DNA from: Trinickia fusca
Lineage (GTDB): Bacteria > Pseudomonadota > Gammaproteobacteria > Burkholderiales > Burkholderiaceae
Reading direction: 5' to 3'
Assembly: GCF_003628145.1 (NCBI RefSeq)
Contig: NZ_RBZV01000001.1
Location: 124,001-188,000 of the forward strand
DNA: 64,000 nt
Under the pieces are notes generated by a model, which searched no databases, was not told the origin of the DNA, and saw nothing but the letters and a program-made list of their open reading frames with translations. The position numbers and the translations under genes are program-made. Positions 47,611 to 56,279 of the stretch are shown in pieces (within the stretch, counting starts at the first letter, position 1; each line of letters begins with the position of its first letter).

Positions 47611-49533
47611 ATGCCGAAGATGGACGCGATGCGCTGTCGGTCGCAGCCGTTGGCCCTGGCCGTTCTCGTGGCCTGCTGCGCCGGTTTGCCTGCGCAGGGC
47701 AGCGCCGCGCAAAGCGTCCCCGCGCGTGCGTCAACCGACGAACTGCCCCCCGCGACGATCGAATCGGATGTGCACCGCTTCGTCGTCCAGCACGACGGCA
47801 CGGTCGCCGAAGAGGACGACACCATCCTGCGCGCCAATACGCCGACGGGCGTGGATGCCGTCGCAGAACGCTACGTCTGGTTCAATAAGGATGTCGAAAC
47901 GATCGACACCTTCACGGCCGAATCGATCGATCCTGACGGCCACGCGCACCCGGTCGGTTCCGATGCGATTCGCGACGTGCAGGAGCCGCGCTCGCTCGGT
48001 GCGCCCGTCTTCGAAGACGGCGTGCTGCGTACCGCGATTTTTCCGGGTATCGAGCCAGGCTGGCGCGTGCATTTGACGTTCCGCAAGACGCGCACGAAGC
48101 CTGCGCTGCGCGGCATGTTCGAGTACTACGTGCAGCCGACGCGAGAGCCCGTCGACAGCCAGAAGCTGATCTTCGACCTGCCTGCCGACATGCCGCTTTA
48201 CGCTGATGCACGCGGCTATGTCGCGCGCGAGCCGATGACCGAACACGGCCGTACGCGCTACGAATTCGACTATCGGCATGGGGCGTACGCGCCGCTCGAG
48301 CCCGGTTCCGTCAGCTACGCCCAATATGGCGACCGCCTGATGGTGTCGACGATGCCGAGTTTCGCGGCGTTCGCCGCGCGCTATCGCGACGCGGCCGTCG
48401 ATGTGAGCGCCGGCGACCCCGCAGTCGTCGCGCTTGCGCGTGCCTTGACGGCCGACGCTCCCGACACCTGGACGAAGGCGCGCGTGCTGTACGACTGGAT
48501 GCGCGAGAACGTGCGCTACGTCGCGCTGTTTCTCGGCGAGACGGCGGCTGTGCCGCATCGCGTGATCGATGTGCTACGCAACCGCTATGGCGATTGCAAG
48601 GATCACGTCGCGCTGTACGGTGCGCTGCTGGCGGCTGTAGGCGTGCGCAGCGAGCCTGCGTTGATCGGGCTCGGCGGCGTGTACGCGTTGCCGTCGGTAG
48701 CGGGCTATGGTGCGAGCGCGATCAACCATGTGATCGTATGGATTCCCGAGCTTCAGATATTCGCCGATACGACGGCCGGTGGCGTCGCCTTCGGCTACTT
48801 GCCGCCTGGCGTGATGGATCGGCCCGCGCTGCTGGTGGACGACGGCGTGCTCGTGCGCACACCGGCCGCCGAACCGCGCAGCCGAACGGCGCGCCTGCAG
48901 ATAGGCATCGACACGGGCGGCGCCGCGCAGTTCGCGTACCGCGTGACGGACAGCGGCTGGACGGCCGAGCTCGAGCGCAACGTGTTTCGACGTGCCACGC
49001 GCGAGCGCCGGCTGCAACTCGCGAACGAGCGGCTGCGCGAGACGGGAATGCACGGCGTGGCCGACATCGAGACCGGCGATACCGATGCGACGACGGGGCC
49101 GTTCACAGTCTCCATGACCGGCGCGCTCGATCACCTCGCGTGGCCCGACGGCATGACGGCGTGGCCGGCTTTATCCAGCTTGGCCGGCGGCATCGCATCG
49201 CAGCTCGGAGGCTGGCTGGCGGTGCCCGAACGCACGCAGCCTTACGTGTGCGAGGACGGTAACTTCGACGAAACAGGCGAGTTCAGTTTGCCGTCGAACC
49301 TGAAGGCCGTCTATGTGCCTCCCGACGTGACTGTCCGTGACGACGTCTTCGACTACGCTGCGCACTACGTCTACGATCCCGCCACGCGCACCGTCCAGGT
49401 CACGCGTCACTTGCGTGCAAGCTTCGGCAAGGCGGTCTGCACCCCTGAGGAATTCGCTGCTGCGCGTGGCGTGCTCGAGCGCATGGCGCGCGATGCGAGC
49501 TCGCAGATCGTCGTGCAGGGTGCGGCGCGCTGA
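47611..49533 (+). CDS. Secreted DUF3857 / transglutaminase-like domain protein
   Basis: 640 residues. A signal peptide (about 1-31, ending near GSAAQ) precedes a DUF3857 domain (about 45-220) and a transglutaminase-like core, where Cys of YGDCKDH, His of INHVIVW and Asp of IFADTTAG form the catalytic triad. A C-terminal all-beta region follows. Probably a periplasmic protease-like or acyl-transfer enzyme of unknown substrate. In-frame ATGs at 47611, 47620 and 47629 are alternative starts; I use the first. Confidence 0.88.
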   Translation: MPKMDAMRCRSQPLALAVLVACCAGLPAQGSAAQSVPARASTDELPPATIESDVHRFVVQHDGTVAEEDDTILRANTPTGVDAVAERYVWFNKDVETIDTFTAESIDPDGHAHPVGSDAIRDVQEPRSLGAPVFEDGVLRTAIFPGIEPGWRVHLTFRKTRTKPALRGMFEYYVQPTREPVDSQKLIFDLPADMPLYADARGYVAREPMTEHGRTRYEFDYRHGAYAPLEPGSVSYAQYGDRLMVSTMPSFAAFAARYRDAAVDVSAGDPAVVALARALTADAPDTWTKARVLYDWMRENVRYVALFLGETAAVPHRVIDVLRNRYGDCKDHVALYGALLAAVGVRSEPALIGLGGVYALPSVAGYGASAINHVIVWIPELQIFADTTAGGVAFGYLPPGVMDRPALLVDDGVLVRTPAAEPRSRTARLQIGIDTGGAAQFAYRVTDSGWTAELERNVFRRATRERRLQLANERLRETGMHGVADIETGDTDATTGPFTVSMTGALDHLAWPDGMTAWPALSSLAGGIASQLGGWLAVPERTQPYVCEDGNFDETGEFSLPSNLKAVYVPPDVTVRDDVFDYAAHYVYDPATRTVQVTRHLRASFGKAVCTPEEFAAARGVLERMARDASSQIVVQGAAR

Positions 49534-49557
49534 ACGCACGCCGCTACCGTGTCAGAT

Positions 49558-49833
49558 TCAACCTTGCGCGGCAGGCACCGCTTCGCTTGCATCGATGAGC
49601 GCCTGCACGCGTGGGTCGCGAATCGCGAACACGTCGAATACGCCGATCGCGCGCACCGAGGGGACGCTCGCGATGAGATCGTCGGTCGCCGTGGCGCGTT
49701 CGGCTTCGGAGGCCGCTGGGTTCCCGATCGTCTGGGCGTTGGCGATGAACGCGGCGATGGTGCCCTTGCGGACTGTCTGGCCACGGAACTCGCGTTCTTG
49801 CATATTGTCGGGAAGGACGTCTTCTGCACGCAT
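49558..49833 (-). CDS. Small hypothetical protein, 91 residues
   Basis: MRAEDVLPDNMQEREFRGQT, followed by VRKGTIAAFIANAQTIG and a C-terminal VFDVFAIRDPRVQALIDAS. Soluble, amphipathic helices, no known motif. It is divergent from the AraC regulator with a 92-base spacer, which suggests that the two may be linked in regulation. Ends 25 bases from the convergent DUF3857 gene. Confidence 0.75.
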   Translation of the reverse strand: MRAEDVLPDNMQEREFRGQTVRKGTIAAFIANAQTIGNPAASEAERATATDDLIASVPSVRAIGVFDVFAIRDPRVQALIDASEAVPAAQG

Positions 49834-49925
49834 GGGGGTTCTCCCAGAGTTGAGGTGGATCGACTATAGACAACGCCATCGGGGCGCGATACGGTGTCGA
49901 AGCCATTCGATACCGCAATTGCGCC

Positions 49926-50738
49926 ATGTCATTGCTTGAACGTCTCGACCTCCCTTCCGATGCACACGCAGACACGCCGCTCGTCGTCGCCAAGCGCTGG
50001 GTGCAGACGACGATTCGCGTGACGCAGGCTCACGCACACAAGCCCGGTCAACTGTTCGGCGCGAGTCGTGGCCTGCTCTCGGTCGGCACGCAAACCGGGC
50101 TCTGGGTCGTGCCTGCCATTCACGCGGTGTGGATTCCGCCCGATCACATGCATTCGGTGCGTTCGCATGGCCCGTTCGAAGGCTGGGGCGCGTACGTCGC
50201 ACCGCACGCGTGCGCGTCGTTGCCGGCGCAGCCGTGCATGCTGCGCGTCACCGGGCTGCTGCGCGAAGCGGTCGCGCGGGCAGCAGGCTGGACGCACGAT
50301 GAGCTGAAGCCCCATGAAGTGCGGCTTGCTCAGGTGATCGTCGACGAGATCGCGACGGCGCCGCGCGCGCATTTCGATCTGCCAATGCCGCGCGATGCAC
50401 GAGCACTGCGTATCGCGCGGGAGCTCGCGGCCCATCCCGACGACGAACGCACGCTGCAAGCTTGGGCGCAGTGGGGGGCGATGTCGACCCGGACGCTGAC
50501 GCGCAAGTTCGTCGAGGAAACCGGCTACGGCTTCGGGGCATGGCGGCAGCGGGCGCGGGTCATGCGCGCGGTGGAACGGCTTGCGGCCGGCGAGCCTGTG
50601 ACGACGGTCGCGCTCGATCTGGGCTATGGCAACGTCAGTGCGTTTATCGCGATGTTCAAACGCACACTGGGTGTGACGCCGGGGAGGTTTTTCGAGGGCG
50701 ATGAAGGTGGCGCCCCGGCTTTGGGGGACGGACTATGA
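49926..50738 (+). CDS. AraC-family regulator with cupin sensor domain
   Basis: 270 residues. The N-terminal AraC-type cupin domain (about 15-110) has GLLSVGTQTGLWVVPAIHAVWIPPDHMHSV, typical of the AraC_binding families that lack a sugar pocket. The C-terminal AraC HTH (about 160-260) has MSTRTLTRKFVEETGYGFGAWRQRARV and ALDLGYGNVSAFIAMFKRTLGVTPGRF. It faces away from the 91-residue gene. It probably regulates that gene, or one whose neighbour was displaced by the cassette inserted downstream. Confidence 0.92.
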   Translation: MSLLERLDLPSDAHADTPLVVAKRWVQTTIRVTQAHAHKPGQLFGASRGLLSVGTQTGLWVVPAIHAVWIPPDHMHSVRSHGPFEGWGAYVAPHACASLPAQPCMLRVTGLLREAVARAAGWTHDELKPHEVRLAQVIVDEIATAPRAHFDLPMPRDARALRIARELAAHPDDERTLQAWAQWGAMSTRTLTRKFVEETGYGFGAWRQRARVMRAVERLAAGEPVTTVALDLGYGNVSAFIAMFKRTLGVTPGRFFEGDEGGAPALGDGL

Positions 50739-51047
50739 GAGGAATGCAGTCGCGGCAAAAAAACATACATCGGACGCCTGCCGGTATAAAGCCGACATCA
50801 CTTAACGCCGGGTACTCTGCGTTGAAGGCAAAGCGCGTCAAAGCGGGGGCAAGTCCCTCACAGGGCATGTTGCCTGGTAAGCGCGTGTCGAAACGGCGCA
50901 GCGACAAGCGCTAGTCGGATGGCGTAGGCCGGTATACTCGTCGCGCCGACTAGCGGCCGGGAACCAGCCGTGTCCCGCTCAACGCGCAAGAACACAGTGC
51001 GCTTCGAACCTAGGCAAGACCACAAGAACAATCGGGGATGACCACAC
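50739..51047. other. Region between araC-type gene and defence cassette
   Basis: 309 bases. It contains the inverted repeat 50910-50954, a TATACT box at 50933-50938, and a GGGGA 9 bases before the ATPase start. No reverse transcriptase or msr-like RNA could be identified. A minus-strand frame at 50656-50907 overlaps the araC end and is not convincing. Confidence 0.55.
50910..50954. promoter_or_regulatory. Interrupted inverted repeat around a TATACT box
   Basis: GCTAGTCGG (50910-50918) and CCGACTAGC (50946-50954), perfect 9-base arms with a 27-base spacer that includes TATACT (50933-50938). It lies 94-138 bases before the ATPase start and could be a regulatory site for the cassette promoter. 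Confidence 0.4.
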
Positions 51048-52310
51048 ATGGAGAGCGACGCTTTTGTCGACGGCGGGATGGAGCAAAATATGGCTCCGCA
51101 AGACGCGCTGTTCGCGAAGTTGCAGGCGCACATCGAACACTCGTTGCACTTCGGAGGAGGTCCGCGCGTGACCTATCTGATTGGCAACAACGGTGTCGGC
51201 AAGAGCCGGCAATTGGCGCGGATTGCCGCCCACTACGCTTCTCAAGGCGACATAGCGGCCATCGGCTGCATATCGAACGCCGTCTATGACCGCTTCACAC
51301 TGACTTCTCGCGGTGGGCTTGAATACCTCGGTTCGCGATCCTCGGGCAACGCCGTATTCCATACGGCGATCGATCGTCTAGTATCGAAGATCATTCTGAA
51401 AGGCATGCAGCGCAGCAAGCGCGCCGTGCGGCTGCTCGAAGAGACATTGGAGATGGACTTCATGTTCTCTATCGACGCGCCGCAGGAAAAGGGGAGCAAG
51501 GTCCCGCCGCTTCAGCGACTAGTCGACCGACGAAAGCTCAAGAGTGGTGCGTCCATTGCCGATTTTCTGAGCGTGTCTGACCGCAGAACTGTTGTCGAGC
51601 TGCTGGGACGGCAGGTGCGGTTCTCGTCACTAAAGTTGGATCAGGTCGCTTCGTTGCAAAAGTTCATGGATTTGAACCCCGAGGTCCGTGTCTTCGTGCA
51701 TCGGCGCAATCCGGCGCGCCAGACCATCGACTTCGGGGCACTGAGCACGGGAGAGCAGAACCGCGCGCTGACGTTCGCGAAGGTGTTGTCCGTGGCGGAA
51801 GAGGGGGCGCTGATCCTGATCGACGAGCCGGAAATCAGCCTGCACCTTCATTGGCAGATGGATTTCCATCGCTCGTTGAAGGGGCTGCTCGAAGGGCTCA
51901 AGCGCATACACGTCGTGGTCGCGACTCATTCCCCGGTCATCATTTCGGAGGGGGCCAAACACGACAGTGACGACGCCGCGGTGATCGCGATCGACCATGT
52001 CGACGATGGTGAGGGTGGCGAACGACTGATCGTTACCGATCGGTTGTTCCGCGACATCGCGAGCCATGAACGGCTCGTGCTCGACGACTTCAATACGGCT
52101 ACCTATCGCACGCAAGAGGTCGATTTGAAGATCGCGGAATCGGTGCTCGAGGCGGTCGAAAACCCTGATCGAATCGCGGATGTGATCAAGCGTTTGCAGC
52201 AAATCTGCGCAAAGCTTGGTATCAGCGAAGAGGACCGGCATCACGTCGAAACGGCCGTACGAGTGGTGCGCAAACAGGCGCTAGTTCTCGACACTGGTGC
52301 GCAATCATGA
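51048..52310 (+). CDS. ABC-type AAA ATPase, Septu PtuA-like
   Basis: 420 residues. Walker A G46NNGVGKS53, ABC signature L232STGEQ, Walker B LILIDEPEISLH with Asp259 and Glu260, and a His switch in VATHSPVIIS. The N terminus lacks the KNFKxF strand seen in typical PtuA/OLD ATPases. A C-terminal helical region follows. Together with the downstream HNH gene it matches the Septu architecture, where the ATPase senses the phage and the HNH nuclease degrades DNA. Base composition is clearly less GC-rich than in its neighbours. An alternative start at 51078 is possible. Septu identity is inferred from architecture. Confidence 0.85.
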   Translation: MESDAFVDGGMEQNMAPQDALFAKLQAHIEHSLHFGGGPRVTYLIGNNGVGKSRQLARIAAHYASQGDIAAIGCISNAVYDRFTLTSRGGLEYLGSRSSGNAVFHTAIDRLVSKIILKGMQRSKRAVRLLEETLEMDFMFSIDAPQEKGSKVPPLQRLVDRRKLKSGASIADFLSVSDRRTVVELLGRQVRFSSLKLDQVASLQKFMDLNPEVRVFVHRRNPARQTIDFGALSTGEQNRALTFAKVLSVAEEGALILIDEPEISLHLHWQMDFHRSLKGLLEGLKRIHVVVATHSPVIISEGAKHDSDDAAVIAIDHVDDGEGGERLIVTDRLFRDIASHERLVLDDFNTATYRTQEVDLKIAESVLEAVENPDRIADVIKRLQQICAKLGISEEDRHHVETAVRVVRKQALVLDTGAQS

Positions 52311-53029
52311 AGAGCCTCGCCAAATCGGCTGCCGAAAGCGGGGCATTGAAGAAGTTGTCGGGCTTGGTCACTGCTGGAAATTTGACCGGCACCGAGGCGT
52401 GGACATGCTTTTCAGCCGCGAAAACAAAGCAGGTCTTCCGCAAGGGAACGCTCGTCGTTGAGTTCACCGCGAAGCAGGTCGAAGCAATGAAGGGGCTGAA
52501 ACAGCGCCTTGTCCCGGAGCTAATGCAACGCAGCCGCAGAGCCTGCGCCTATTGTCGCCGACCGGTGGGGCGTTATGGTTTTGCGTGGCACATCGAGCAC
52601 GTCTACCCCAAAGCCGACTTCGACGACAAGACGTTCGACCTCTCGAACCTGACGGTCGGCTGCGCCGACTGCAATCGGTGGAAAGGCTCGCGCGTGGACA
52701 AGAAGACGAAGACCAACGGCTTGTCGATCATTAATCCGGTAGCGAACGGGTTCCGCTACAGCGACTCGCTGAGCCTCGTCCATCTGACGACCGAAGAGGT
52801 GTGCTTCGTCAAGTACACGCCACGCGATGCGGCAGGCACGAGCACTTACAAGGCGTTGCAATTTGAGGAGATCGAACGCTCGACCATCGTCGACAGCATG
52901 AATCCCAGCCTTGCCGATCTCCATCGACGCATCAACGATGTGCTACTCGATCGCGCCGATAACCCTGCGCACGCAGAACTCGTGACCTTGCTCGGCAAGC
53001 TCAAGTCGAACATTTATCGCTTGACCTGA
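52307..53029 (+). CDS. HNH endonuclease, Septu PtuB-like
   Basis: 240 residues. Zinc ligands C80AYC83 and C119ADC122 frame the HNH site, H95IEHVYPKADF with the catalytic His, followed by DLSNLTVGCADCNRWKG, the pattern of PtuB and retron-associated HNH proteins. The ATG overlaps the ATPase stop (ATGA), so the two are made together. Expected to cut phage or host DNA on activation. A 22-base palindrome follows the stop at 53057. Confidence 0.87.
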   Translation: MKSLAKSAAESGALKKLSGLVTAGNLTGTEAWTCFSAAKTKQVFRKGTLVVEFTAKQVEAMKGLKQRLVPELMQRSRRACAYCRRPVGRYGFAWHIEHVYPKADFDDKTFDLSNLTVGCADCNRWKGSRVDKKTKTNGLSIINPVANGFRYSDSLSLVHLTTEEVCFVKYTPRDAAGTSTYKALQFEEIERSTIVDSMNPSLADLHRRINDVLLDRADNPAHAELVTLLGKLKSNIYRLT

Positions 53030-53056
53030 TTCTGAAGTCGGCGCTGTCTGCCAACA

Positions 53057-53078
53057 GTGAAGGCCACATGGCCTTCAC
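53057..53078. terminator. Palindrome after the defence cassette
   Basis: GTGAAGGCC and GGCCTTCAC flank a 4-base centre (ACAT). No T-tract follows, so the role as terminator is uncertain. Confidence 0.5.
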
Positions 53079-53118
53079 CTATCGCTCGTCGTCAGCGAGA
53101 TCGGATGCGAGCAGGGCC

Positions 53119-53355
53119 TCACTGTTCTAGGCGCAATCCCTCTCGCTCACACGCACGCCGCACGGCCGCGCGTTCGAGCATCCGGCCGTGCAGTGCCGTC
53201 CACGCCGGATGTGTCGAGTGCGTCAGCACGCCCACTTTCTTGCCCCAACGATAGAGCACGAACAGGAACGGATCGACGATCGAGTAGCCGTCCGGCACGG
53301 CCCATTGCCGGCCGTCGGCGAGCAGGGCTTCGATTCGTGCGCACGCCGCTATACG
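53119..53355 (-). pseudogene. Glutathione S-transferase C-terminal remnant
   Basis: The minus strand encodes ARIEALLADGRQWAVPDG, then YSIVDPFLFVLYRWGKK, and further on PAWTALHGRMLERAAVRRACEREGL up to a stop at 53119. This is the C-terminal helical domain of a GST. No start codon or thioredoxin-like N-terminal half exists: the reading frame upstream runs out of phase into the oxidoreductase gene at 53349. About 130 residues are missing. It borders the defence cassette and probably marks a past rearrangement. Confidence 0.7.
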
Positions 53356-54521
53356 ACGTTGCGCTCGACGAGCGGCCGACCTTCGAGCACGCGCGCAAAC
53401 CCGAGCGGTGACAAATCGAGCGACTCGTAGCGCCCGTGCAGGATCAGCTCGGCGACCCCGCGGCCCGTCGCCGGTCCTTGTTGCAGGCCGTGTCCGCTAA
53501 AGCCGTTCGCGAATACGCAGTTCTCGAGCTCGGGGTGATAGCCGATGATCGCGTTCTGGTCGAGCACGTTGTACTCGTAGTAGCCGGACCACGCGTGTTC
53601 GATGCGCAGCGCTTCGAATTGCGGCACGCGATGCGCGAGCGTGGGCCATATCACGTCGTCGAACAGCGCGTAGTCGACCTCGTCGAGCGGCAGGTCGTCG
53701 GGGTCGTGATCGGCGCTCGGCGACGTGCCGCAGATATAGGTCTTGCCTTCGGGGCGGAAGTACACGCCGCTCGGGTCGACGACGAGCGGGCAGGCTGCGA
53801 GTTGCGCCGGCGAGCTGACGTTGAAGACGCTGCGGCGGCGCGCGAACACGGGCAACTCGATGCCGAGCATCTGCGCGATGGGTCGAGCCCACGGCCCGGC
53901 TGCATTGACCATCACGTCGCAAGCGAGCGTATCGCCGGCGGCGGTGCGCACTTGCTGCACGCGTCGGCCGCTGCGTACGACGCCGGTGGCGTCGGTCGCA
54001 AGAAAGCGCGCGCCCAGCGCCTGTGCTTTCTTGCGCAGCGCCTGCACGAGGCCGTAGCCGTCGAACCAGCCTTCGCCCGAGAGGCCATGGGTGCCGGCCA
54101 CGAGGTCCCCGGTATGGAGCCAGGGAAACTTCGCTTGCAGCGCTTCGCGCGGCAGGTATTCGATCTGCGCGCCGAGCGATGTCTGCAATGCATGGTTCTC
54201 GCTAAGGATCGCTTCGCTTGCGGGCGTGGCAAGAAACAGGTAGCCGCCTTCGTGTAGATCGATCGATGGCGTGTTGCCTTCCACGGCGAGCCGCTCGCCG
54301 ATCGTGCGCAGGAACTCGATGCCGTACAGCGACATTTGCACCGACAATGCCGTCGAGAACTGCTGACGGATCGAGGCGGCCGATAGGGCCGACGATGCCC
54401 GCGCATAAGTCGGGTCGCGCTCGAGCACGGTCACCTCGACGGTGGCATCGGATGCGCGCAGAAAGTATGCGATGGCGCTGCCGATCACACCGCCGCCCAC
54501 GATTACGACTTTCGAAACCAT
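53349..54521 (-). CDS. FAD-dependent amino acid oxidoreductase (DAO family)
   Basis: 390 residues. N-terminal GGGVIGSAIAYFLR binds FAD; SALSAASIRQQFS is near the flavin site; the C-terminal FANGFSGHGLQQGPATGRG ends the fold, in the style of sarcosine/glycine oxidase-like proteins. The substrate could be a D-amino acid, glycine or a secondary amine. Its 3' end overlaps the frame of the GST remnant. A binding-protein gene with its own terminator lies upstream on the same strand, and could deliver a substrate. Confidence 0.9.
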   Translation of the reverse strand: MVSKVVIVGGGVIGSAIAYFLRASDATVEVTVLERDPTYARASSALSAASIRQQFSTALSVQMSLYGIEFLRTIGERLAVEGNTPSIDLHEGGYLFLATPASEAILSENHALQTSLGAQIEYLPREALQAKFPWLHTGDLVAGTHGLSGEGWFDGYGLVQALRKKAQALGARFLATDATGVVRSGRRVQQVRTAAGDTLACDVMVNAAGPWARPIAQMLGIELPVFARRRSVFNVSSPAQLAACPLVVDPSGVYFRPEGKTYICGTSPSADHDPDDLPLDEVDYALFDDVIWPTLAHRVPQFEALRIEHAWSGYYEYNVLDQNAIIGYHPELENCVFANGFSGHGLQQGPATGRGVAELILHGRYESLDLSPLGFARVLEGRPLVERNVV

Positions 54522-54542
54522 CGGGACTCCGTAACGAAAAAA

Positions 54543-54568
54543 GCACGACGCCTGACGAGGCGTCGTGC
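54543..54568 (-). terminator. Intrinsic terminator after livK-like gene
   Basis: Perfect 10-base arms GCACGACGCC / GGCGTCGTGC with a 6-base loop; on the minus strand it is followed by TTTTTTCG. It lies between the livK-like stop (54601) and the oxidoreductase start (54521), so the two genes are probably separate transcripts or attenuated. Confidence 0.85.
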
Positions 54569-54600
54569 CGGGGTGGCTTGCTACGAGAGAAGCGGCGCGA

Positions 54601-55758
54601 TCAACTTCCGTTCACAGTCGTGACCGCTGTCCATTGGCCGTTCTTGACTTGATACAGCGTCGACGAGCCGTTCTTGAGCGCACCCGTCTGCAGGAATGCG
54701 ATCTTGCCGGTGATGCCATCGAAGCTGATGCTCTTGAGAGCGGAGCGATAGGCGTCGGGCGAACTGGAGCCTGCCGCCTTCATGGCCTTGATCGCCGCCA
54801 TCGCGGCGTCGTACCCGAACGGCGCGTAGGAGAGCACATCCATGCCGAAGCGCTGCTTGTAGCGGTCGGCAAACGTCTTGCCCTCGGACGTGCTCTCGAG
54901 CGGACGGCCGTATTCCCAGGCCATCGCGCCATCGGACGTATCGCCGGCGAGCTTGATGAAGTCGATGTCCTTCACGCCGCCACCGCCTACGAATTGCGCG
55001 TTGATGCCCAGCGCTCGCATTTGCTTCATGACGCCCGCGGCCTGCGGATTGAGCCCGCCGAAAAAGATCAGGTCGGGGTTGGAGGCCTTGATCTTGGTCA
55101 GCTGAGTCTTGAAGTCGGTGGCCTGGTTCGTCGTGTATTCGTGCGCGACGAGGTTGCCGCCGGCTGCCTTGACCGCTTTTTCGAACTCGTCGGCTTCGCC
55201 CTGGCCGAAGGCGGTGCGGTCGTCGAGGATCGCGATGCGCTTGGCCTTGGTCGTCTTGACGGCGTAGGTGCCTGCCGAGCCGGCGTTTTGCGCGTCGCTC
55301 GAAATGACCATGAACATGTTGGCGAAGCCGCGGCTGCTGATGACGGGGTTCGTGGCGGCCGGGTCGATGTCGGGTATGCCGGCCTTTTCGTAGAGCTGCG
55401 AGGCCGGGATCGTCGTGCCCGAATTGAAGTGGCCGACGATGACCGACACACCCTGATCGATCAGCTTTTGCGCGACCTGCACGCCGGTGCGCGGGTCGGC
55501 CTGATCGTCTTCGGCGACCAGCTCGAACGTGACCGGCTTGCCGCCGATCACGTTGTCCTTCGCTTTATTGGCATCGTCGAGCGCGAGCTGCACGCCGTTT
55601 TGCAGGTCCTTGCCATAACTTGCATTCGCGCCCGTGAGCGGTGCGGCAAAGCCGATTTTGATGACGGGGCCTGCCTGTGCACTTGCGGCCAGCGGCGCGC
55701 AGGCGAGGAGGGTGGCAACAGCAGCGGCGATAGGGGAGATCGTCTTCGCAAAACGCAT
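54601..55758 (-). CDS. Branched-chain amino acid-type ABC substrate-binding protein
   Basis: 385 residues. A signal peptide ends near ASAQA (residues 1-28). The mature protein begins GPVIKIGFAAPLTGANASYGKDLQNGVQLALDDANK, a hallmark of LivJ/LivK periplasmic binding proteins. The start at 55758 follows GGAAAGAAC. No permease or ATPase genes lie nearby; the LivF-like ATPase at 24528 is far off. Ligand is an amino acid or amide, unknown in detail. Confidence 0.93.
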   Translation of the reverse strand: MRFAKTISPIAAAVATLLACAPLAASAQAGPVIKIGFAAPLTGANASYGKDLQNGVQLALDDANKAKDNVIGGKPVTFELVAEDDQADPRTGVQVAQKLIDQGVSVIVGHFNSGTTIPASQLYEKAGIPDIDPAATNPVISSRGFANMFMVISSDAQNAGSAGTYAVKTTKAKRIAILDDRTAFGQGEADEFEKAVKAAGGNLVAHEYTTNQATDFKTQLTKIKASNPDLIFFGGLNPQAAGVMKQMRALGINAQFVGGGGVKDIDFIKLAGDTSDGAMAWEYGRPLESTSEGKTFADRYKQRFGMDVLSYAPFGYDAAMAAIKAMKAAGSSSPDAYRSALKSISFDGITGKIAFLQTGALKNGSSTLYQVKNGQWTAVTTVNGS

Positions 55759-56279
55759 GTTCTTTCCTTTGATCGGCAAACATGAGGAAAACGGCAAAAC
55801 GTGCAGGCGGGCGCAAATCGGCGCGTCATGCACGGCGCGTGAGGCGAGTCAGGCAGCGTGTGGCGGGACCTCCTGGTCATATGTTCTTTTCAAAGCGCCG
55901 TCAGGGCTTGCGGCGTCCCATGCGGTGCTCGTCTCGATGCGACTATAGGAAGCCAATTTGCGCGCGTCTTGACGGTTCACGACGTTCCGCATGCGCATTT
56001 CGGCACAGTCCCTTTTATCGCGGCAATCGGGGCAAATACGTGCGTCGCGGGCTGCGCGCGCGATAGAGGCCCGTCGAGAGCCCATGTGCAACGGTCCTAT
56101 TCTTCATATGTATGTGCCTGAAAAACCGATGCACAAGCAGGCTGAATGGCGAATTTTGTGTAATAGCACTACGAACATTCCCCTATGCCGGTTTCATCAA
56201 GTTCGACCGTGGCATTGCCGTTTACTTGGCTGTGGACTGCTGGTCCTCGTAAGCCAATTTGTCGGAAGGAAACGTCTCA
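55759..56279. other. Divergent control region between livK-like gene and chemoreceptor gene
   Basis: 521 bases without a supported gene. A candidate sigma-28 promoter for the chemoreceptor lies at 56197-56224, and GGAAGGA is 8 bases before the ATG at 56280. Confidence 0.6.
56197..56224 (+). promoter_or_regulatory. Candidate FliA (sigma-28) promoter
   Basis: TCAAGTTC - 12 bases - GCCGTTTA compared with consensus TAAAGTTT - 11 bases - GCCGATAA: six of eight matches in each half and a spacing one base too long. It lies 56 bases before the chemoreceptor start; chemoreceptor genes are commonly under FliA control. Confidence 0.4.

Noticed and set aside
50656-50907. Minus-strand frame overlapping the end of the araC-type gene
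   Set aside because: It overlaps a good gene and has no domain.
50739-51047. Idea that the upstream region encodes a retron RNA
   Set aside because: No reverse transcriptase gene and no clear a1/a2 complementarity or msr/msd pattern.
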